Shown here piece by piece: positions 16,676 through 26,788 of a stretch of 64,000 bases of DNA (within the stretch, counting starts at the first letter, position 1; the number at the start of each line of letters is the position of its first letter). The notes under the pieces were generated by a model. The model was not told the DNA's origin. It did not search any database and saw only the letters and a list, made by a program, of their open reading frames with translations. The position numbers and the translations under genes are program-made. Origin of the DNA: Streptomyces sp. WMMB 322 (lineage in GTDB: Bacteria; Actinomycetota; Actinomycetes; Streptomycetales; Streptomycetaceae); assembly GCF_900090145.1 (NCBI RefSeq), contig NZ_FMHI01000008.1:62001-126000 (forward strand), in the 5' to 3' direction.

Positions 16676-18831
16676 CGCAGCAGGCCCGCCGCCCGGGCCC
16701 ACCGGTACTTGGCGCCCAGCACCGCGACCGGCTTCTCCGTCGTGTACGGGTAGGCGACCACGCCGCGTTCGAAGAGGTACTGACTTGCCTCCTCGACCTC
16801 GGTGTCGCCCGCGAGGGACGCCACCACCGGCTTCTCGATGCCCTTCTCCCGCGCCTCGGCCACGACCCTGGCCGTCAGCTCCGCGAACACCATCGGCGGA
16901 GTGACGATCGTGTGCCAGTAGCCGAGCACGAGAGAGTGGATGCGGGGGTCCTCCAGCCCGAGCCGGATCGTGGCCTCGTACGTGGAGGGCGGTTCACCGC
17001 CGGTGATGTCCACCGGGTTGCCCGCGGCGCCGAACGGCGGGATGAAGGCGCGGAAGGCCTCGTCCAGGTCCGGCGGGATCTCCATGAGCGACATTCCGTT
17101 GTCGACGATGGCGTCCGAGAGCAGCACTCCCGAACCGCCCGCGCCGGTGATGATCACGGTGTTGTCGCCCTGGGGGGTGGGCAGCACGGGCAACGCCCGC
17201 GCGTACTCCAGCATTTCGTTCAGGCCCGGCGCCCGGATGACGCCGGCCTGCCGCAGGACGTCGTCGTAGACGGCGTCGTCGCCCGCGAGCGCACCAGTGT
17301 GCGAACCCGCGGCCTTGGCGCCCGCACTGGTGCGGCCCGCCTTGAGCACGACGACCGGTTTCTTCGGCACCGTCGCCCGTGCCGCTTCGACGAACGCCCG
17401 CCCGTCCTTGAGGTCTTCGAGGTGCATCGCGATGCACTTCGTGTTCGGGTCGTCCGCGAAGTAGGTGAGCAGGTCGTCCTCGTCGAGGTCGGACTTGTTG
17501 CCGAGCCCCACGATCGCGGAGACACCGGTGCTGGTGCTGCGCGCGAAGCCGAGGATGGCCATGCCGATGCCGCCGGACTGGGAGGTGAGCGCCACACCGC
17601 CCTTGACGTCGTACGGCGTGCAGAACGTGGCGCACAGGTCGTGCCACGTCGAGTAGTAGCCGTAGATGTTCGGACCCAGCAGCCGCACACCGTGCTTCTC
17701 GCCGATGGCGACGATCTTCTCCTGGAGCTCCACCTCACCCGTCTCGGCGAAACCGGACGGAATCAGCACGGCGTTGGGAATCCCCTTCGCGCCGACGGCC
17801 TCCAGGGTGTCCGGCACGAACTTCGCCGGCACGGCGAAGACCGCCACGTCGACGTCGCCGGGGATGTCGGCGACCGACTTGTACGCCTTGCGCCCCAGGA
17901 TCTCGTCGGCCTTGGGGTTGACGGGGTGGATCTCCCCGGGGAAACCGCCGTCGACGAGGTTGCGCATGACCGAATTGCCGATCTTGCCCTGCTCGTTGGA
18001 GGCACCGATCACCGCGACCGACGACGGCTGCATGAGCCGCTTCATCGAGGTGCGGATCTCCTCCGGCGAGTAGCGCCGCCGCTCCGCGGGCTGCCCTTCG
18101 GAGAGGAGGATACGGATGTCCGCCGCCATCGCGCCGTCGGGCGAGGCGAACACCGGGTTCAGGTCGACCTCCACCAACTCCGGGAAATCGTGGGCGAGTT
18201 GCGAGACGGAGGTGATCACCTGCGTCAGCGCCTCGCGGTCGACCGGGTCGCCGCCGCGTACGCCCTTGAGGATCTCGGAGGCCCCGATGCCGTCGAGCAT
18301 CGACTCCGCGTCCTCGCGGGACGCCGGCGCCAGGCGGAAGGTGACGTCCTTGAGGACCTCAACCAGCACGCCGCCCAGACCGAAGGCGACGACCTTGCCG
18401 AAGGTGGGGTCGGTGACAGTGCCGACCAGCACCTCCTGCCCGGGCTTGGCCATCTGCTGCACCTGCACGCCGAGCACGTTCGCGTTCGCGTCGTACCTGC
18501 GGGCGTTGCCGACGATCTCCGTGTAGGCGCTGCGCACCTCGGCGGAGGAGGACACCCCGACGCGGACGCCGCCCGCGTCGGTCTTGTGCAGGATGTCCGG
18601 CGAGACGATCTTCATGACGACGGGGAAGCCCAGCCTGTCGGCCAGCTGCACCGCCTCGTCGGCGGATTCCGCCAGTCCCTCGTCCGGCACCGGGATGCCG
18701 TAGGCGTCCGCGACGCGCTTGCCCTCGGGAGCCGTCAGCGACGTGCGCCCCTCGGCGCGGGCGGCATCCAGTACCGCCCGTACCGCTTCCTTGTCCGGCG
18801 TGGCGAGGCCGTCGTTCTTATCCTGCGCCAT
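16672..18831 (-). CDS. NDP-forming acyl-CoA synthetase (acetate-CoA ligase family)
   Basis: 719 residues in beta-alpha order: an ATP-grasp domain first (about 20-240, with VVMKIVSPDILHKTDAGGV), then a CoA-binding Rossmann domain (VAVIGASNEQGKIGNSV near 300) and ligase-CoA domains. The phospho-carrier His511 lies in AGSHTGALAG. Makes or uses acyl-CoA with ATP or ADP. ATG start 3 bases after the formyl-CoA transferase stop, so cotranscribed. With that partner it would supply or recover CoA thioesters of oxalate/formate-type acids; the actual acid is not readable from sequence. Confidence 0.87.
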   Translation of the reverse strand: MAQDKNDGLATPDKEAVRAVLDAARAEGRTSLTAPEGKRVADAYGIPVPDEGLAESADEAVQLADRLGFPVVMKIVSPDILHKTDAGGVRVGVSSSAEVRSAYTEIVGNARRYDANANVLGVQVQQMAKPGQEVLVGTVTDPTFGKVVAFGLGGVLVEVLKDVTFRLAPASREDAESMLDGIGASEILKGVRGGDPVDREALTQVITSVSQLAHDFPELVEVDLNPVFASPDGAMAADIRILLSEGQPAERRRYSPEEIRTSMKRLMQPSSVAVIGASNEQGKIGNSVMRNLVDGGFPGEIHPVNPKADEILGRKAYKSVADIPGDVDVAVFAVPAKFVPDTLEAVGAKGIPNAVLIPSGFAETGEVELQEKIVAIGEKHGVRLLGPNIYGYYSTWHDLCATFCTPYDVKGGVALTSQSGGIGMAILGFARSTSTGVSAIVGLGNKSDLDEDDLLTYFADDPNTKCIAMHLEDLKDGRAFVEAARATVPKKPVVVLKAGRTSAGAKAAGSHTGALAGDDAVYDDVLRQAGVIRAPGLNEMLEYARALPVLPTPQGDNTVIITGAGGSGVLLSDAIVDNGMSLMEIPPDLDEAFRAFIPPFGAAGNPVDITGGEPPSTYEATIRLGLEDPRIHSLVLGYWHTIVTPPMVFAELTARVVAEAREKGIEKPVVASLAGDTEVEEASQYLFERGVVAYPYTTEKPVAVLGAKYRWARAAGLLR

Positions 18832-18834
18832 CGG

Positions 18835-20121
18835 TCAGATCACTCCGTTCGTCTTGAGCAGCGCCAGTTCTTCCTCGTTCAGGCCCAGCTCGCCTATGTA
18901 GACCTCCTCGTTGTGTTCGCCCAGCAGCGGCGAGGAGGTGATTTCCACCGGGGAGTCGGAGAGCTTCATCGGGGAGCCCACGGTGGTGAACGAACCGCGC
19001 TGGGGGTGATCGACCTCGACGATCATCCCGTTGGCGGCCAGGGACTCGTCCTCGACGATCTCCTTCGTCGAAAGGATCGGCCCGCAGGGGATGTTGTGGG
19101 CGTTGAGGGCGCCCAGCACCTCCCACTTGGGCAGCGTCGACGACCACTCCTCGATCATCTGGAACATCTTGTTCAGCTTCGGCAGCCGTGCCTCCGGGGT
19201 GTTCCAGTCCGGATCGTCGGCGAGTTCGGGACGGCCGATGAGCTTCGTCAGCGGCTCCCAGCCGACGGGCTGCACGATCACGTACACGTAGTCGTTGGGG
19301 CCGCCCGGCGCGCACTTGACCGCCCAGCCGGGCTGGCCGCCGCCGGAGGCGTTGCCCGAACGCGGCACCTCGTCGCCGAAGTCCTCGTTCGGGTACTCGC
19401 CGAGCGGACCGTGCGCCAGCCGCTGCTGGTCGCGCAGCTTCACACGGCACAGGTTGAGCACCGAGTGCTGCATGGCCACGTTGACGCGCTGTCCCCGGCC
19501 CGTGCGCTCGCGCTGGAGCAGCGCGGCGAGGATCGCGGCGACGGTGTGCACGCCGGTGCCCGAGTCGCCGATCTGCGCCCCGGTCGCCAGCGGCGGCCCG
19601 TCCTCGAACCCGGTCGTCGACATCGAGCCGCCCATGGCCTGCGCGACGACCTCGTACGCCTTGAAGCTGGTGTACGGGCCCTCGCCGAAGCCCTTGATGG
19701 ACGCGTAGATCAGCTTCGGGTTGATCTGCTTGATGCGGTCCCAGGTGAAGCCCATCCGGTCCACCGCTCCGGGACCGAAGTTCTCCACGAGTACGTCGCT
19801 GCGCCGGATCAGCTCCGTCAGCAGCTCCTTGCCGCGGTCGCTCTTGGTGTTGAGCGTGATGCTGCGCTTGTTGCAGTTGAGCATCGTGAAGTAGAGCGAG
19901 TCGGCGTCCGGCAGGTCCCGCAGCTGCTTGCGGGTGATGTCGCCCGAGGTCGCCTCGAGTTTGATCACGTCGGCGCCGAGCCAGGCGAGGAGCTGAGTGG
20001 CAGAGGGCCCGGACTGGACGTGTGTCATGTCCAGTATCCGAATCCCGTCGAGTGCCTTCTCCGTCACCGTTGTCGGGCCGGTGGCATGACTGATATCCGT
20101 CACATCGGTCACCGCAGTCAC
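18835..20121 (-). CDS. frc: Formyl-CoA:oxalate CoA-transferase (class III CoA transferase)
   Basis: 428 residues. The catalytic Asp186 is in QIGDSGTG and the glycine loop NASGGGQPG matches the mobile loop of formyl-CoA transferases. The N-terminal segment [19 protein letters not shown] is typical. GTG start overlaps (GTGA) the stop of the upstream oxalyl-CoA decarboxylase remnant, a coupled arrangement that fits the standard oxc-frc pair. Transfers CoA from formyl-CoA or succinyl-CoA to oxalate in the cytoplasm; the divergent sucCD-like genes could supply the latter. Confidence 0.87.
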   Translation of the reverse strand: MTAVTDVTDISHATGPTTVTEKALDGIRILDMTHVQSGPSATQLLAWLGADVIKLEATSGDITRKQLRDLPDADSLYFTMLNCNKRSITLNTKSDRGKELLTELIRRSDVLVENFGPGAVDRMGFTWDRIKQINPKLIYASIKGFGEGPYTSFKAYEVVAQAMGGSMSTTGFEDGPPLATGAQIGDSGTGVHTVAAILAALLQRERTGRGQRVNVAMQHSVLNLCRVKLRDQQRLAHGPLGEYPNEDFGDEVPRSGNASGGGQPGWAVKCAPGGPNDYVYVIVQPVGWEPLTKLIGRPELADDPDWNTPEARLPKLNKMFQMIEEWSSTLPKWEVLGALNAHNIPCGPILSTKEIVEDESLAANGMIVEVDHPQRGSFTTVGSPMKLSDSPVEITSSPLLGEHNEEVYIGELGLNEEELALLKTNGVI

Positions 20122-20477
20122 CTCACTTGTGCATCGTCTGGTTCATGGGTTCCGGGGGCGTACGCGTCCGGGCCGATCCACCACGTCGACCAGCTGGGGC
20201 TCGCCGGACCCGCGTGTGCGCTCCGGCGCCGGCCTGATCCCGGAGGGCCCGCGCACCACTTCGCCGTGGCCGCCGGGCCGTGCGAACTCCTCGCGGGGAA
20301 CGTCGCCGAGGGTGTTGCCGACCCGCTCCCGCTCCTCGCTGTACTCGGCCTTCCGGCCGTGGTGCCGCAAAGCGTGCAGATGACCTCCACGCCCTCCGTC
20401 TTCAGCGCCTCGGCGACCAGGTGCCCGCCGGTTGTCGGGTCCGGGCTCCCGCGGCTGTCCTGGCTGTCGTCGGGCAT
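20118..20477 (-). pseudogene. oxc: Oxalyl-CoA decarboxylase remnant (internally deleted, frameshifted)
   Basis: From an ATG at 20477 the first about 35 codons read GGHLVAEALKTEGVEVICTLCG, in its 20-residue core the standard N-terminus of a thiamine-diphosphate enzyme. After that the frame is nonsense, but another frame reads VGNTLGDVPREEFAR, GGHGEVVRGPSGIRPAPER and SGEPQLVDVV, a TPP-enzyme C-terminus. Near 20178-20186 the frame returns to the first one and gives GPDAYAPGT before the stop. Both ends of the gene survive while some 400 or more central codons are gone, with one further small indel. It sits where oxc is expected, upstream of frc. It cannot make an active enzyme. Confidence 0.7.
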
Positions 20478-20525
20478 GGATCACGAGTCCCTTCGTCGGG
20501 TGAGAGCTCTGGTCGGAGCAGATTG

Positions 20526-20549
20526 CATACAGTCGACGAATACTGTATG
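20526..20549. promoter_or_regulatory. Inverted repeat operator between divergent oxc-frc and sucC-like genes
   Basis: CATACAGT (20526-20533) and ACTGTATG (20542-20549) are perfect complements separated by 8 bases. It lies in the 150-base gap between the divergent units and is AT-rich against the local background, as expected for a dimeric GntR/TetR-type regulator site. The regulator is not encoded nearby. Confidence 0.6.
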
Positions 20550-20628
20550 AACCTTGTTATCCCGCATCGAGAGAGCGATGTCCAGGGGGCGTGCACCGAT
20601 CGTTTCGAAGATCGACCAGGGAGCACAT

Positions 20629-21792
20629 GTGGACCTTTTCGAGCACCAGGCGAGGGAACTCTTCGAGAACTACGGCGTTTTGGTACCGGAAGCGGCTGTC
20701 GCGGAGACGGGCAGCGCGGCCCGCGAAGCGGCGGTGAAGCTCGACGCCGATCAGCACGGCGTCGTGGTCAAGGCGCAGGTCAAGACCGGAGGAAGGGGCA
20801 AGGCCGGCGGCGTGAAGCTCGCGGCCGACGCCGCCGCCGCGGAGATCACGGCACGCCAGATCCTGGGCATGGACATCAAGGGCCACACCGTGCACAAGGT
20901 GATGCTCGCCCAGCCGGTGAAGGTCGAGAAGGAGTACTACGTCTCCTTCGTCCTGGACCGTGCACAGGGATGTTTCATCGCCATCGCGTCCGCCGAGGGC
21001 GGCATGGAGATCGAGGAAGTGGCCGCGGCGAGGCCCGAGGCCGTTGCCCGCGTCCCCGTCGATCCTGCGGAGGGCGTGACCGACGAGAAGGCCGCGGAGA
21101 TCGTGGCGGCCGCGGCGCTGCCGGTGAACGTGGCGCCCGTGCTGCGCAAGCTGTGGCAGATCCTCCAGTCCGAGGACGCGCTCCTCGTCGAGGTCAACCC
21201 CCTTGTCCGCACGGCCGACGGCGAGATCGTCGCGCTCGACGGCAAGGTCACCCTCGATGACAACGCCCGCTTCCGGCAGGCACGTTGGGGCGAGCAGGGC
21301 CACGGTGGCGAGGCCGGCGGCCAGGACGCGCTGGAGGCGCAGGCCGCCGAGAAGGGCCTCAACTACGTCAAGCTGGACGGCGAGGTCGGAGTCATCGGCA
21401 ACGGCGCGGGGCTCGTGATGTCGACCCTCGACGTCGTCGCCGGCTGCGGTGCGCGGCCCGCGAACTTCCTCGACATCGGAGGCGGCGCCTCCGCGCAGGT
21501 CATGGCCGACGGCCTGTCCGTCGTCCTCGGCGACCCGTCCGTGAAGTCCATCCTCGTCAACGTATTCGGCGGCATCACGGCGTGCGACGCGGTCGCCGAC
21601 GGCATCACCCAGGCCCTCGGGCAGATACGGCTGACCAAGCCGCTCGTCGTTCGGCTCGACGGCAACAACGCCGTGCGCGGACGCGAGATCCTCGAGGCGA
21701 ACGCCCATCCGCTGCTGGAGCAGCGGACCACCATGGACGGCGCCGCGCAGCGGGCCGCCGAACTGGCCACGGCCGCGGCTGCGGCCGCGTAG
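20629..21792 (+). CDS. sucC: Succinate-CoA ligase (ADP-forming) beta subunit-like
   Basis: 387 residues. GTG start at 20629 with AGGGAG at 20618-20623; the encoded [12 protein letters not shown] matches the SucC N-terminus, so the in-frame ATG at 20554 is rejected. ATP-grasp features include [24 protein letters not shown] and [12 protein letters not shown]-terminal NFLDIGGGA and VFGGITACD. Binds nucleotide and works with the alpha subunit 14 bases downstream. Possibly a second, specialised SucCD (or malate-CoA ligase-like) set for this region, since the operator is shared with oxalate genes. Confidence 0.87.
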   Translation: MDLFEHQARELFENYGVLVPEAAVAETGSAAREAAVKLDADQHGVVVKAQVKTGGRGKAGGVKLAADAAAAEITARQILGMDIKGHTVHKVMLAQPVKVEKEYYVSFVLDRAQGCFIAIASAEGGMEIEEVAAARPEAVARVPVDPAEGVTDEKAAEIVAAAALPVNVAPVLRKLWQILQSEDALLVEVNPLVRTADGEIVALDGKVTLDDNARFRQARWGEQGHGGEAGGQDALEAQAAEKGLNYVKLDGEVGVIGNGAGLVMSTLDVVAGCGARPANFLDIGGGASAQVMADGLSVVLGDPSVKSILVNVFGGITACDAVADGITQALGQIRLTKPLVVRLDGNNAVRGREILEANAHPLLEQRTTMDGAAQRAAELATAAAAAA

Positions 21793-21806
21793 GGAGGCGG
21801 GAGACC

Positions 21807-22685
21807 ATGGCGATCTTCCTCAGCAAGGAGAGCAAGGTCATCGTCCAGGGCATGACCGGCTCCGAGGGGATGAAGCACACGAAGCGCATGCTCGCGTCCG
21901 GCACGGACATCGTCGGCGGCGTGAACCCCCGCAAGGCCGGACAGGACGTCGACGTGGACGGGCGGTCCGTGCCCGTCTTCGGCTCGGTCGCTCAGGCGCG
22001 GGAGGCGACGGGGGCCGACGTGTCGGTCCTCTTCGTGCCACCTGCCTTCTCCAAGGCGGCCGTTGTGGAGGCGGCGGACGCGGGCATCCCGCTCGCCGTC
22101 GCCATCACCGAGGGCATCCCCGTCCACGACGCGGTCGCATTCCGCGCATACGCGCAGGAGCGCGGCACGCGCATCATCGGCCCCAACTGTCCCGGTCTCA
22201 TCAGCCCCGGGCAGTCCAACGCGGGCATCATCCCCGCCGACATCGCACCGGAGCCCGGCCGTATCGGCCTGGTCTCCAAGTCCGGAACGCTCACCTACCA
22301 ACTCATGTACGAGCTGCGGGAGATCGGTTTCTCCAGCTGTGTCGGCATCGGCGGCGACCCCGTCATCGGCACCACGCACATCGACTGCCTCGCGGCCTTC
22401 GAGGAGGACCCGGAGACGGACCTGATCGTGATGATCGGTGAGATCGGCGGCGACGCCGAGGAGCGTGCGGCTGAGTTCATCAAGGAGAACGTCACCAAGC
22501 CCGTCATCGGTTACGTCGCGGGGTTCACCGCTCCCGAGGGCAAGACCATGGGGCACGCGGGCGCCATCGTCTCCGGTTCGTCGGGCACCGCCCAGGCGAA
22601 GAAGGAGGCGCTGGAGGCGGCGGGCGTGCGGGTCGGCGAGACCCCCACGGCGACGGCGCGGCTCGTGCTCGACCGGCTGGCGTGA
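21807..22685 (+). CDS. sucD: Succinate-CoA ligase alpha subunit-like
   Basis: 292 residues. CoA-binding N-terminal domain ([15 protein letters not shown]), phosphohistidine His250 in [11 protein letters not shown], and [23 protein letters not shown] precedes the ATG. Forms the heterodimer or heterotetramer with the beta subunit to interconvert succinate, ATP and CoA with succinyl-CoA. Direct repeats GGCGTGAGCTG cover the stop codon (22679-22689 and 22698-22708). Confidence 0.88.
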   Translation: MAIFLSKESKVIVQGMTGSEGMKHTKRMLASGTDIVGGVNPRKAGQDVDVDGRSVPVFGSVAQAREATGADVSVLFVPPAFSKAAVVEAADAGIPLAVAITEGIPVHDAVAFRAYAQERGTRIIGPNCPGLISPGQSNAGIIPADIAPEPGRIGLVSKSGTLTYQLMYELREIGFSSCVGIGGDPVIGTTHIDCLAAFEEDPETDLIVMIGEIGGDAEERAAEFIKENVTKPVIGYVAGFTAPEGKTMGHAGAIVSGSSGTAQAKKEALEAAGVRVGETPTATARLVLDRLA

Positions 22686-23123
22686 GCTGACCGGGCCGGC
22701 GTGAGCTGCGCGGGACGACGTGACGTTCCGCATATCTGGGCGGGGGCGGGTGTAAAGGCACGCGCCAACTGGCTACTGTCCAGTAATAAGTTCACGCCGG
22801 CTTCAGCGACCCGCCCCGTATGTGCAACGAGAGCGGAGAAGAACGATGGGCACCACACCCTCACCCTGTTCACTCCCACCCCGGACACCGAGAGGTACTC
22901 ACGGCCTCACACCCGGGCCCGCCCACCCGGCGGGCACCCGGCGCCGCCGCGGCGCCGCAACCGAGGACCTCACCGGACGGCGGCCGGGCCCGCCGCCGCG
23001 GCGGGCGGAACGGCACCACCCCGGCCGTGCCGCCCGTCCACCGGGGATCACCGAGGTGAAGACCGCTGCCGGAGCTTGGTATGGTTGTCCGCGTCGCCAC
23101 GGCAGAGCCGGGCGACGACCCTT
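22686..23123. other. Gene-free stretch before tRNA-Leu
   Basis: No supported gene. A dyad ACTGG-N7-CCAGT at 22768-22784 lies in an AT-richer patch ending AGTAATAAG and resembles an actinobacterial promoter/operator, but no gene follows on either strand. Just before the tRNA, GTGAAG (23056) and TATGGT (23080) with 18-bp spacing could be the tRNA promoter. Confidence 0.3.
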
Positions 23124-23208
23124 GTCCGGGTGGCGGAATGGCAGACGCGCTAGCTTGAGGTGCTAGTGCCCTTTATCGGGCGTGGGGGTTCAAGTCCCCC
23201 CTCGGACA
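23124..23208 (+). tRNA. tRNA-Leu (anticodon GAG)
   Basis: Acceptor arm GTCCGGG pairs with CTCGGAC (one G-U); anticodon stem CTAGC/GCTAG with loop TTGAGGT, anticodon GAG; long class II variable arm; T-arm GGGGG-TTCAAGT-CCCCC. Discriminator A at 23208; CCA is not encoded, as usual in streptomycetes. Reads CUC/CUU codons. Confidence 0.95.
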
Positions 23209-23579
23209 CAGATCTTGCGCCCGCCGGCGTCGGCCCCTTCCCCGTCGGCGCCTGCGGATTTCTCTCCGGCGGGCGGCTTTCCCCTCTGCGTCCCGTGGGT
23301 GGTCCACCCCGTGACAGGCTCCGTTTACGCGCCGCGGCAACGTGCATCCTCACATCAGCCGCTGCTCCGCTGCCGGCCGTTCGCCCTTCTACCCGAGGCC
23401 GAGCCGGAAGAGCACCCGCCACCGCGGGTGGGCCACGGAGAACTCACATCGGCAAAGTCCCTGCACAGGGCCCGTCACCCTGGCATTAAATAAGCAGCCC
23501 CGCAGCAGTCCCCTGCTGCCGTCCGGTCCCGCAGCGCAACGGACGGCGCAGCCGCCCAACACCCCGCAAAGGGAGATCG
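23209..23579 (+). promoter_or_regulatory. Region between tRNA-Leu and pntA
   Basis: No gene. GCCCGCCGG (23219-23227) and CCGGCGGGC (23266-23274) could form the tRNA terminator, though the 38-base loop is long. Near 23486 an AT-rich CATTAAATAAG may be the -10 region of the pntA promoter. No integrase or repeated tRNA end is present, so the tRNA does not mark an integrated element here. Confidence 0.3.
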
Positions 23580-25124
23580 ATGTCAGATTCACATCCGCAG
23601 CAGATCGGCGTCCCCGCCGAGTCGAAAGCCGGAGAGACCCGGGTCGCGGCCACACCCGACAGCGTCCGGAAGATCGCGAAACTCGGCTACGAAACCGTCG
23701 TCGAAGCGGGAGCCGGCGCGGCCTCGGGGTTCTCCGACGAGCAGTACACCGAAGCGGGAGCGACCATCGGCGACGCCTGGCAGGCGGACGTCGTCCTGAA
23801 GATCAACGAACCCTCGCGGCAGGAGATCGGGCGGCTGCGGGACGACGCGACGCTGATCGGCATGCTCGCCCCCGGCCTCAACCCGGAACTCCTGGACGAC
23901 CTGGCGCAGCGGTCCCTGACCGCACTGTCCATGGACGCGGTGCCGCGGATCTCGCGGGCGCAGTCCATGGACGTGCTCAGCTCCATGGCCAACATCGCCG
24001 GATACCGGGCCGTCATCGAGGCTGCGCACGTCTTCGGGCGGTTCTTCACCGGGCAGGTCACCGCGGCGGGCAAGGTCCCCCCGGCCAGGGTCCTCGTGGC
24101 CGGAGCGGGAGTGGCGGGCCTCGCCGCGATCGGCGCGGCCAGCAGCCTCGGCGCCGTCGTGCGGGCCACCGACCCGCGCCCGGAGGTCGCCGACCAGGTC
24201 CGTTCGCTCGGCGGTGAGTACCTCGCCGTCGACGTCGAACAGGAGGCGTCGACCGACGGATACGCCAAGCAGACCTCCGACGCCTACAACCGGCGTGCCG
24301 CGGAGATCTACAGCGAACAGGCCGCCGAGGTCGACATCATCGTCACCACGGCCCTGATCCCCGGCAAGCCGGCACCACGGCTGATCACCGCCGAGGACGT
24401 GGCGAGCATGAAGCGCGGCAGCGTCATCGTCGACATGGCCGCCTCCCAGGGCGGCAACGTCGACGGCTCGGTCGCCGGCAAGGCCGTCGTCACCGACAAC
24501 GGCGTCACGATCATCGGCTACACCGACCTGGCCGGGCGCCTGCCCACCCAGGCCTCGCAGCTGTACGGAACCAACCTCGTCAACCTGCTGAAGCTGCTCA
24601 CGCCGGAGAAGGACGGGCAGCTGACGCTGGACTTCGACGACGTCGTGCAGCGGTCCGTCACCGTCGTGCGGGACGGGGAGAAGACCTGGCCGCCCCCGCC
24701 GGTGCAGGTGTCCGCGGCTCCGGCCGCCAAGCCCGCCGAGGAGACGAAACCGGCCGAGGAGGAGAAGAAGCCGCGGCTGACACCGGCGGCACGGTACGGC
24801 CTCATCGGTGCCGGAATGGCCGCCGTGTTCACGCTGATCGCCTTCTCGCCGAGGCAGCTCGCCGAGAACTTCACCGTGTTCGCGCTGGCCGTCGTCATCG
24901 GCTTCTACGTCATCGGCAAGGTCCACCACGCCCTGCACACGCCGCTGATGTCGGTGACCAACGCCATCTCCGGCATCGTCGTCGTCGGGGCGCTGCTGCA
25001 GATCGGCCACGTCGGACCGGTCGTCACGGTCCTGTCGTTCGTGGCGATCCTGCTGACCAGCATCAACATCTTCGGAGGCTTCTCCGTGACCCGCCGCATG
25101 CTCGGCATGTTCTCGAAAGGCTGA
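23580..25124 (+). CDS. pntA: NAD(P) transhydrogenase subunit alpha
   Basis: 514 residues; ATG start with AAAGGGAG upstream. The NAD(H)-binding domain I (AlaDH/PNT fold: N-terminal PAESKAGETRVAATPDSV; VLVAGAGVAGLAAIGAA Rossmann motif) covers residues 1 to about 380. An acidic Pro/Glu/Lys linker follows (about 385-405), then four hydrophobic helices (domain II start). With PntB it forms the proton-translocating transhydrogenase that makes NADPH from NADH in the membrane. 6 bases from pntB. Confidence 0.95.
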   Translation: MSDSHPQQIGVPAESKAGETRVAATPDSVRKIAKLGYETVVEAGAGAASGFSDEQYTEAGATIGDAWQADVVLKINEPSRQEIGRLRDDATLIGMLAPGLNPELLDDLAQRSLTALSMDAVPRISRAQSMDVLSSMANIAGYRAVIEAAHVFGRFFTGQVTAAGKVPPARVLVAGAGVAGLAAIGAASSLGAVVRATDPRPEVADQVRSLGGEYLAVDVEQEASTDGYAKQTSDAYNRRAAEIYSEQAAEVDIIVTTALIPGKPAPRLITAEDVASMKRGSVIVDMAASQGGNVDGSVAGKAVVTDNGVTIIGYTDLAGRLPTQASQLYGTNLVNLLKLLTPEKDGQLTLDFDDVVQRSVTVVRDGEKTWPPPPVQVSAAPAAKPAEETKPAEEEKKPRLTPAARYGLIGAGMAAVFTLIAFSPRQLAENFTVFALAVVIGFYVIGKVHHALHTPLMSVTNAISGIVVVGALLQIGHVGPVVTVLSFVAILLTSINIFGGFSVTRRMLGMFSKG

Positions 25125-25130
25125 GGCCCC

Positions 25131-26591
25131 ATGACTGCCACCACGTCTGCACAGGCCGCGGATCTCGTAGCGGCCCTTCTGTTCATCCTCAGCCTGGCCG
25201 GGCTCTCGCAGCACCGCACGGCACGTGCCGGGATCGGCTTCGGGATCGCCGGCATGGCGATGGCGCTGCTCGCCACCGTGGTTCTCGCCGCGCGGGAGAT
25301 CTCCGCCACCGCCACCGTCCTGATCCTGGTCGCCATGGCGATCGGCGCCGTCGCGGGACTGTGGCGCGCGCGTCTCGTGGCGATGACCGAGATGCCCGAA
25401 CTCATCGCGATCCTGCACAGCTTCGTCGGCGTCGCCGCGGTGCTGGTCGGCTGGAACAGCTACTTCGAGGTCGAGGCGAAGGGCGACGCCCAGCACGTCG
25501 TCCCCGCCGAACTCCTGGGAATCCACCACGCCGAGGTGTTCATCGGGATCTTCATCGGTGCCGTCACCTTCACCGGCTCGGTCGTCGCGTTCCTCAAGCT
25601 TTCCGCGCGCATCAAGTCCCAGCCGCTGATGCTGCCGGGCAAGAACGCGCTCAACCTCGGTGCGCTCGCCGCGTTCCTGGTCCTGACGGTCTGGTTCACC
25701 ATCACCCCCAGCCTGGGCCTGATGATCGCCGTGACCGTGCTCGCGCTCGCCCTCGGCCTGCACCTCGTCGCCGCCATCGGCGGCGGTGACATGCCGGTCG
25801 TGGTCTCGATGCTCAACAGCTACTCGGGATGGGCCGCGGCCGCTGCCGGTTTCCTCCTCAACAGCAACCTCCTCATCGTCACCGGGGCGCTCGTCGGCTC
25901 CTCCGGTGCCTACCTGTCGTACATCATGTGCAAGGGAATGAACCGCTCGTTCATCTCGGTGATCGCCGGCGGGTTCGGCATCGAGGCTCCCTCCAGTGGC
26001 GACGCCGAGCAGGGCGAGCACCGTGAGACGAGCGCGGAGGAGGCCGCCGAACTCCTCGGCGCCGCCAGCTCCGTGATCATCACGCCCGGCTACGGCATGG
26101 CCGTCGCACAGGCCCAGCACCCCGTGGCGGAGCTGACCCGCACGCTGCGCGAACGCGGCGTGGAAGTCCGCTTCGGCATCCACCCGGTCGCCGGGCGCCT
26201 GCCGGGACACATGAACGTCCTGCTGGCCGAGGCGAAGGTGCCCTACGACGTCGTGCTCGAACTGGACGAGATCAACGACGACTTCCCGGAGACCTCGGTC
26301 GTGCTGGTGATCGGTGCCAACGACACCGTCAATCCGGCCGCGGCCGAGGACCCGACCAGCCCGATCGCGGGCATGCCGGTGCTGCACGCCTGGGAGGCGG
26401 AGAACGTCATCGTCTTCAAGCGGTCGATGGCATCCGGATACGCGGGAGTCCAGAACCCGCTGTTCTTCCGCGAGAACACCAGCATGCTCTTCGGCGATGC
26501 GAAGCAGAGCGTGGAGAACATCCTCCGGGCGCTGGACGACGCGGGGTCCTCTTCCGGCTCCGGTGCGCGTCCGCAGGCGGCGGGGGTCTGA
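25131..26591 (+). CDS. pntB: NAD(P) transhydrogenase subunit beta
   Basis: 486 residues. About eight or nine membrane helices (with [21 protein letters not shown]), then the soluble NADP(H)-binding domain III from about residue 300 ([49 protein letters not shown]). Complete length for PntB. Transcribed with pntA and followed by hairpins. Confidence 0.95.
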   Translation: MTATTSAQAADLVAALLFILSLAGLSQHRTARAGIGFGIAGMAMALLATVVLAAREISATATVLILVAMAIGAVAGLWRARLVAMTEMPELIAILHSFVGVAAVLVGWNSYFEVEAKGDAQHVVPAELLGIHHAEVFIGIFIGAVTFTGSVVAFLKLSARIKSQPLMLPGKNALNLGALAAFLVLTVWFTITPSLGLMIAVTVLALALGLHLVAAIGGGDMPVVVSMLNSYSGWAAAAAGFLLNSNLLIVTGALVGSSGAYLSYIMCKGMNRSFISVIAGGFGIEAPSSGDAEQGEHRETSAEEAAELLGAASSVIITPGYGMAVAQAQHPVAELTRTLRERGVEVRFGIHPVAGRLPGHMNVLLAEAKVPYDVVLELDEINDDFPETSVVLVIGANDTVNPAAAEDPTSPIAGMPVLHAWEAENVIVFKRSMASGYAGVQNPLFFRENTSMLFGDAKQSVENILRALDDAGSSSGSGARPQAAGV

Positions 26592-26655
26592 GACGAGGAG
26601 ACCTTTGACGGGGCCGGGCCGGGCCGGGCCGGGGCCCGGCCCCGCCGGTCTCGAA

Positions 26656-26685
26656 CCGGCAGGCGGCGCCACCGCCGCCTGCCGG
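26656..26685 (+). terminator. Hairpin after pntB
   Basis: CCGGCAGGCGGC (26656-26667) and GCCGCCTGCCGG (26674-26685), perfect 12-bp stem. Preceded by another very GC-rich dyad just after the stop codon. Confidence 0.6.
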
Positions 26686-26788
26686 CCCCTCGGACCGGGC
26701 GCCTCGCCGCTGCGGCACGAAGTCGGGCCGCTCCGTGGTCCTCCCAGGGAGGGGCTGGACCGACGTGCTGTCGTCGGCGAGCCATTCC

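Noticed and set aside
16384..20550. 1388-residue plus-strand open frame across the ligase and transferase genes
   Set aside because: Antisense to two well-recognised enzymes and has low-complexity composition; a by-product of GC-rich codon use.
22822..23166. 114-codon plus-strand ORF upstream of tRNA-Leu
   Set aside because: Runs into the tRNA, Arg/Pro-rich, no family resemblance; not coding.
23124..23579. tRNA-Leu as an attachment site of an integrated element
   Set aside because: No integrase, no repeated tRNA 3' end found, and housekeeping pntAB follows.
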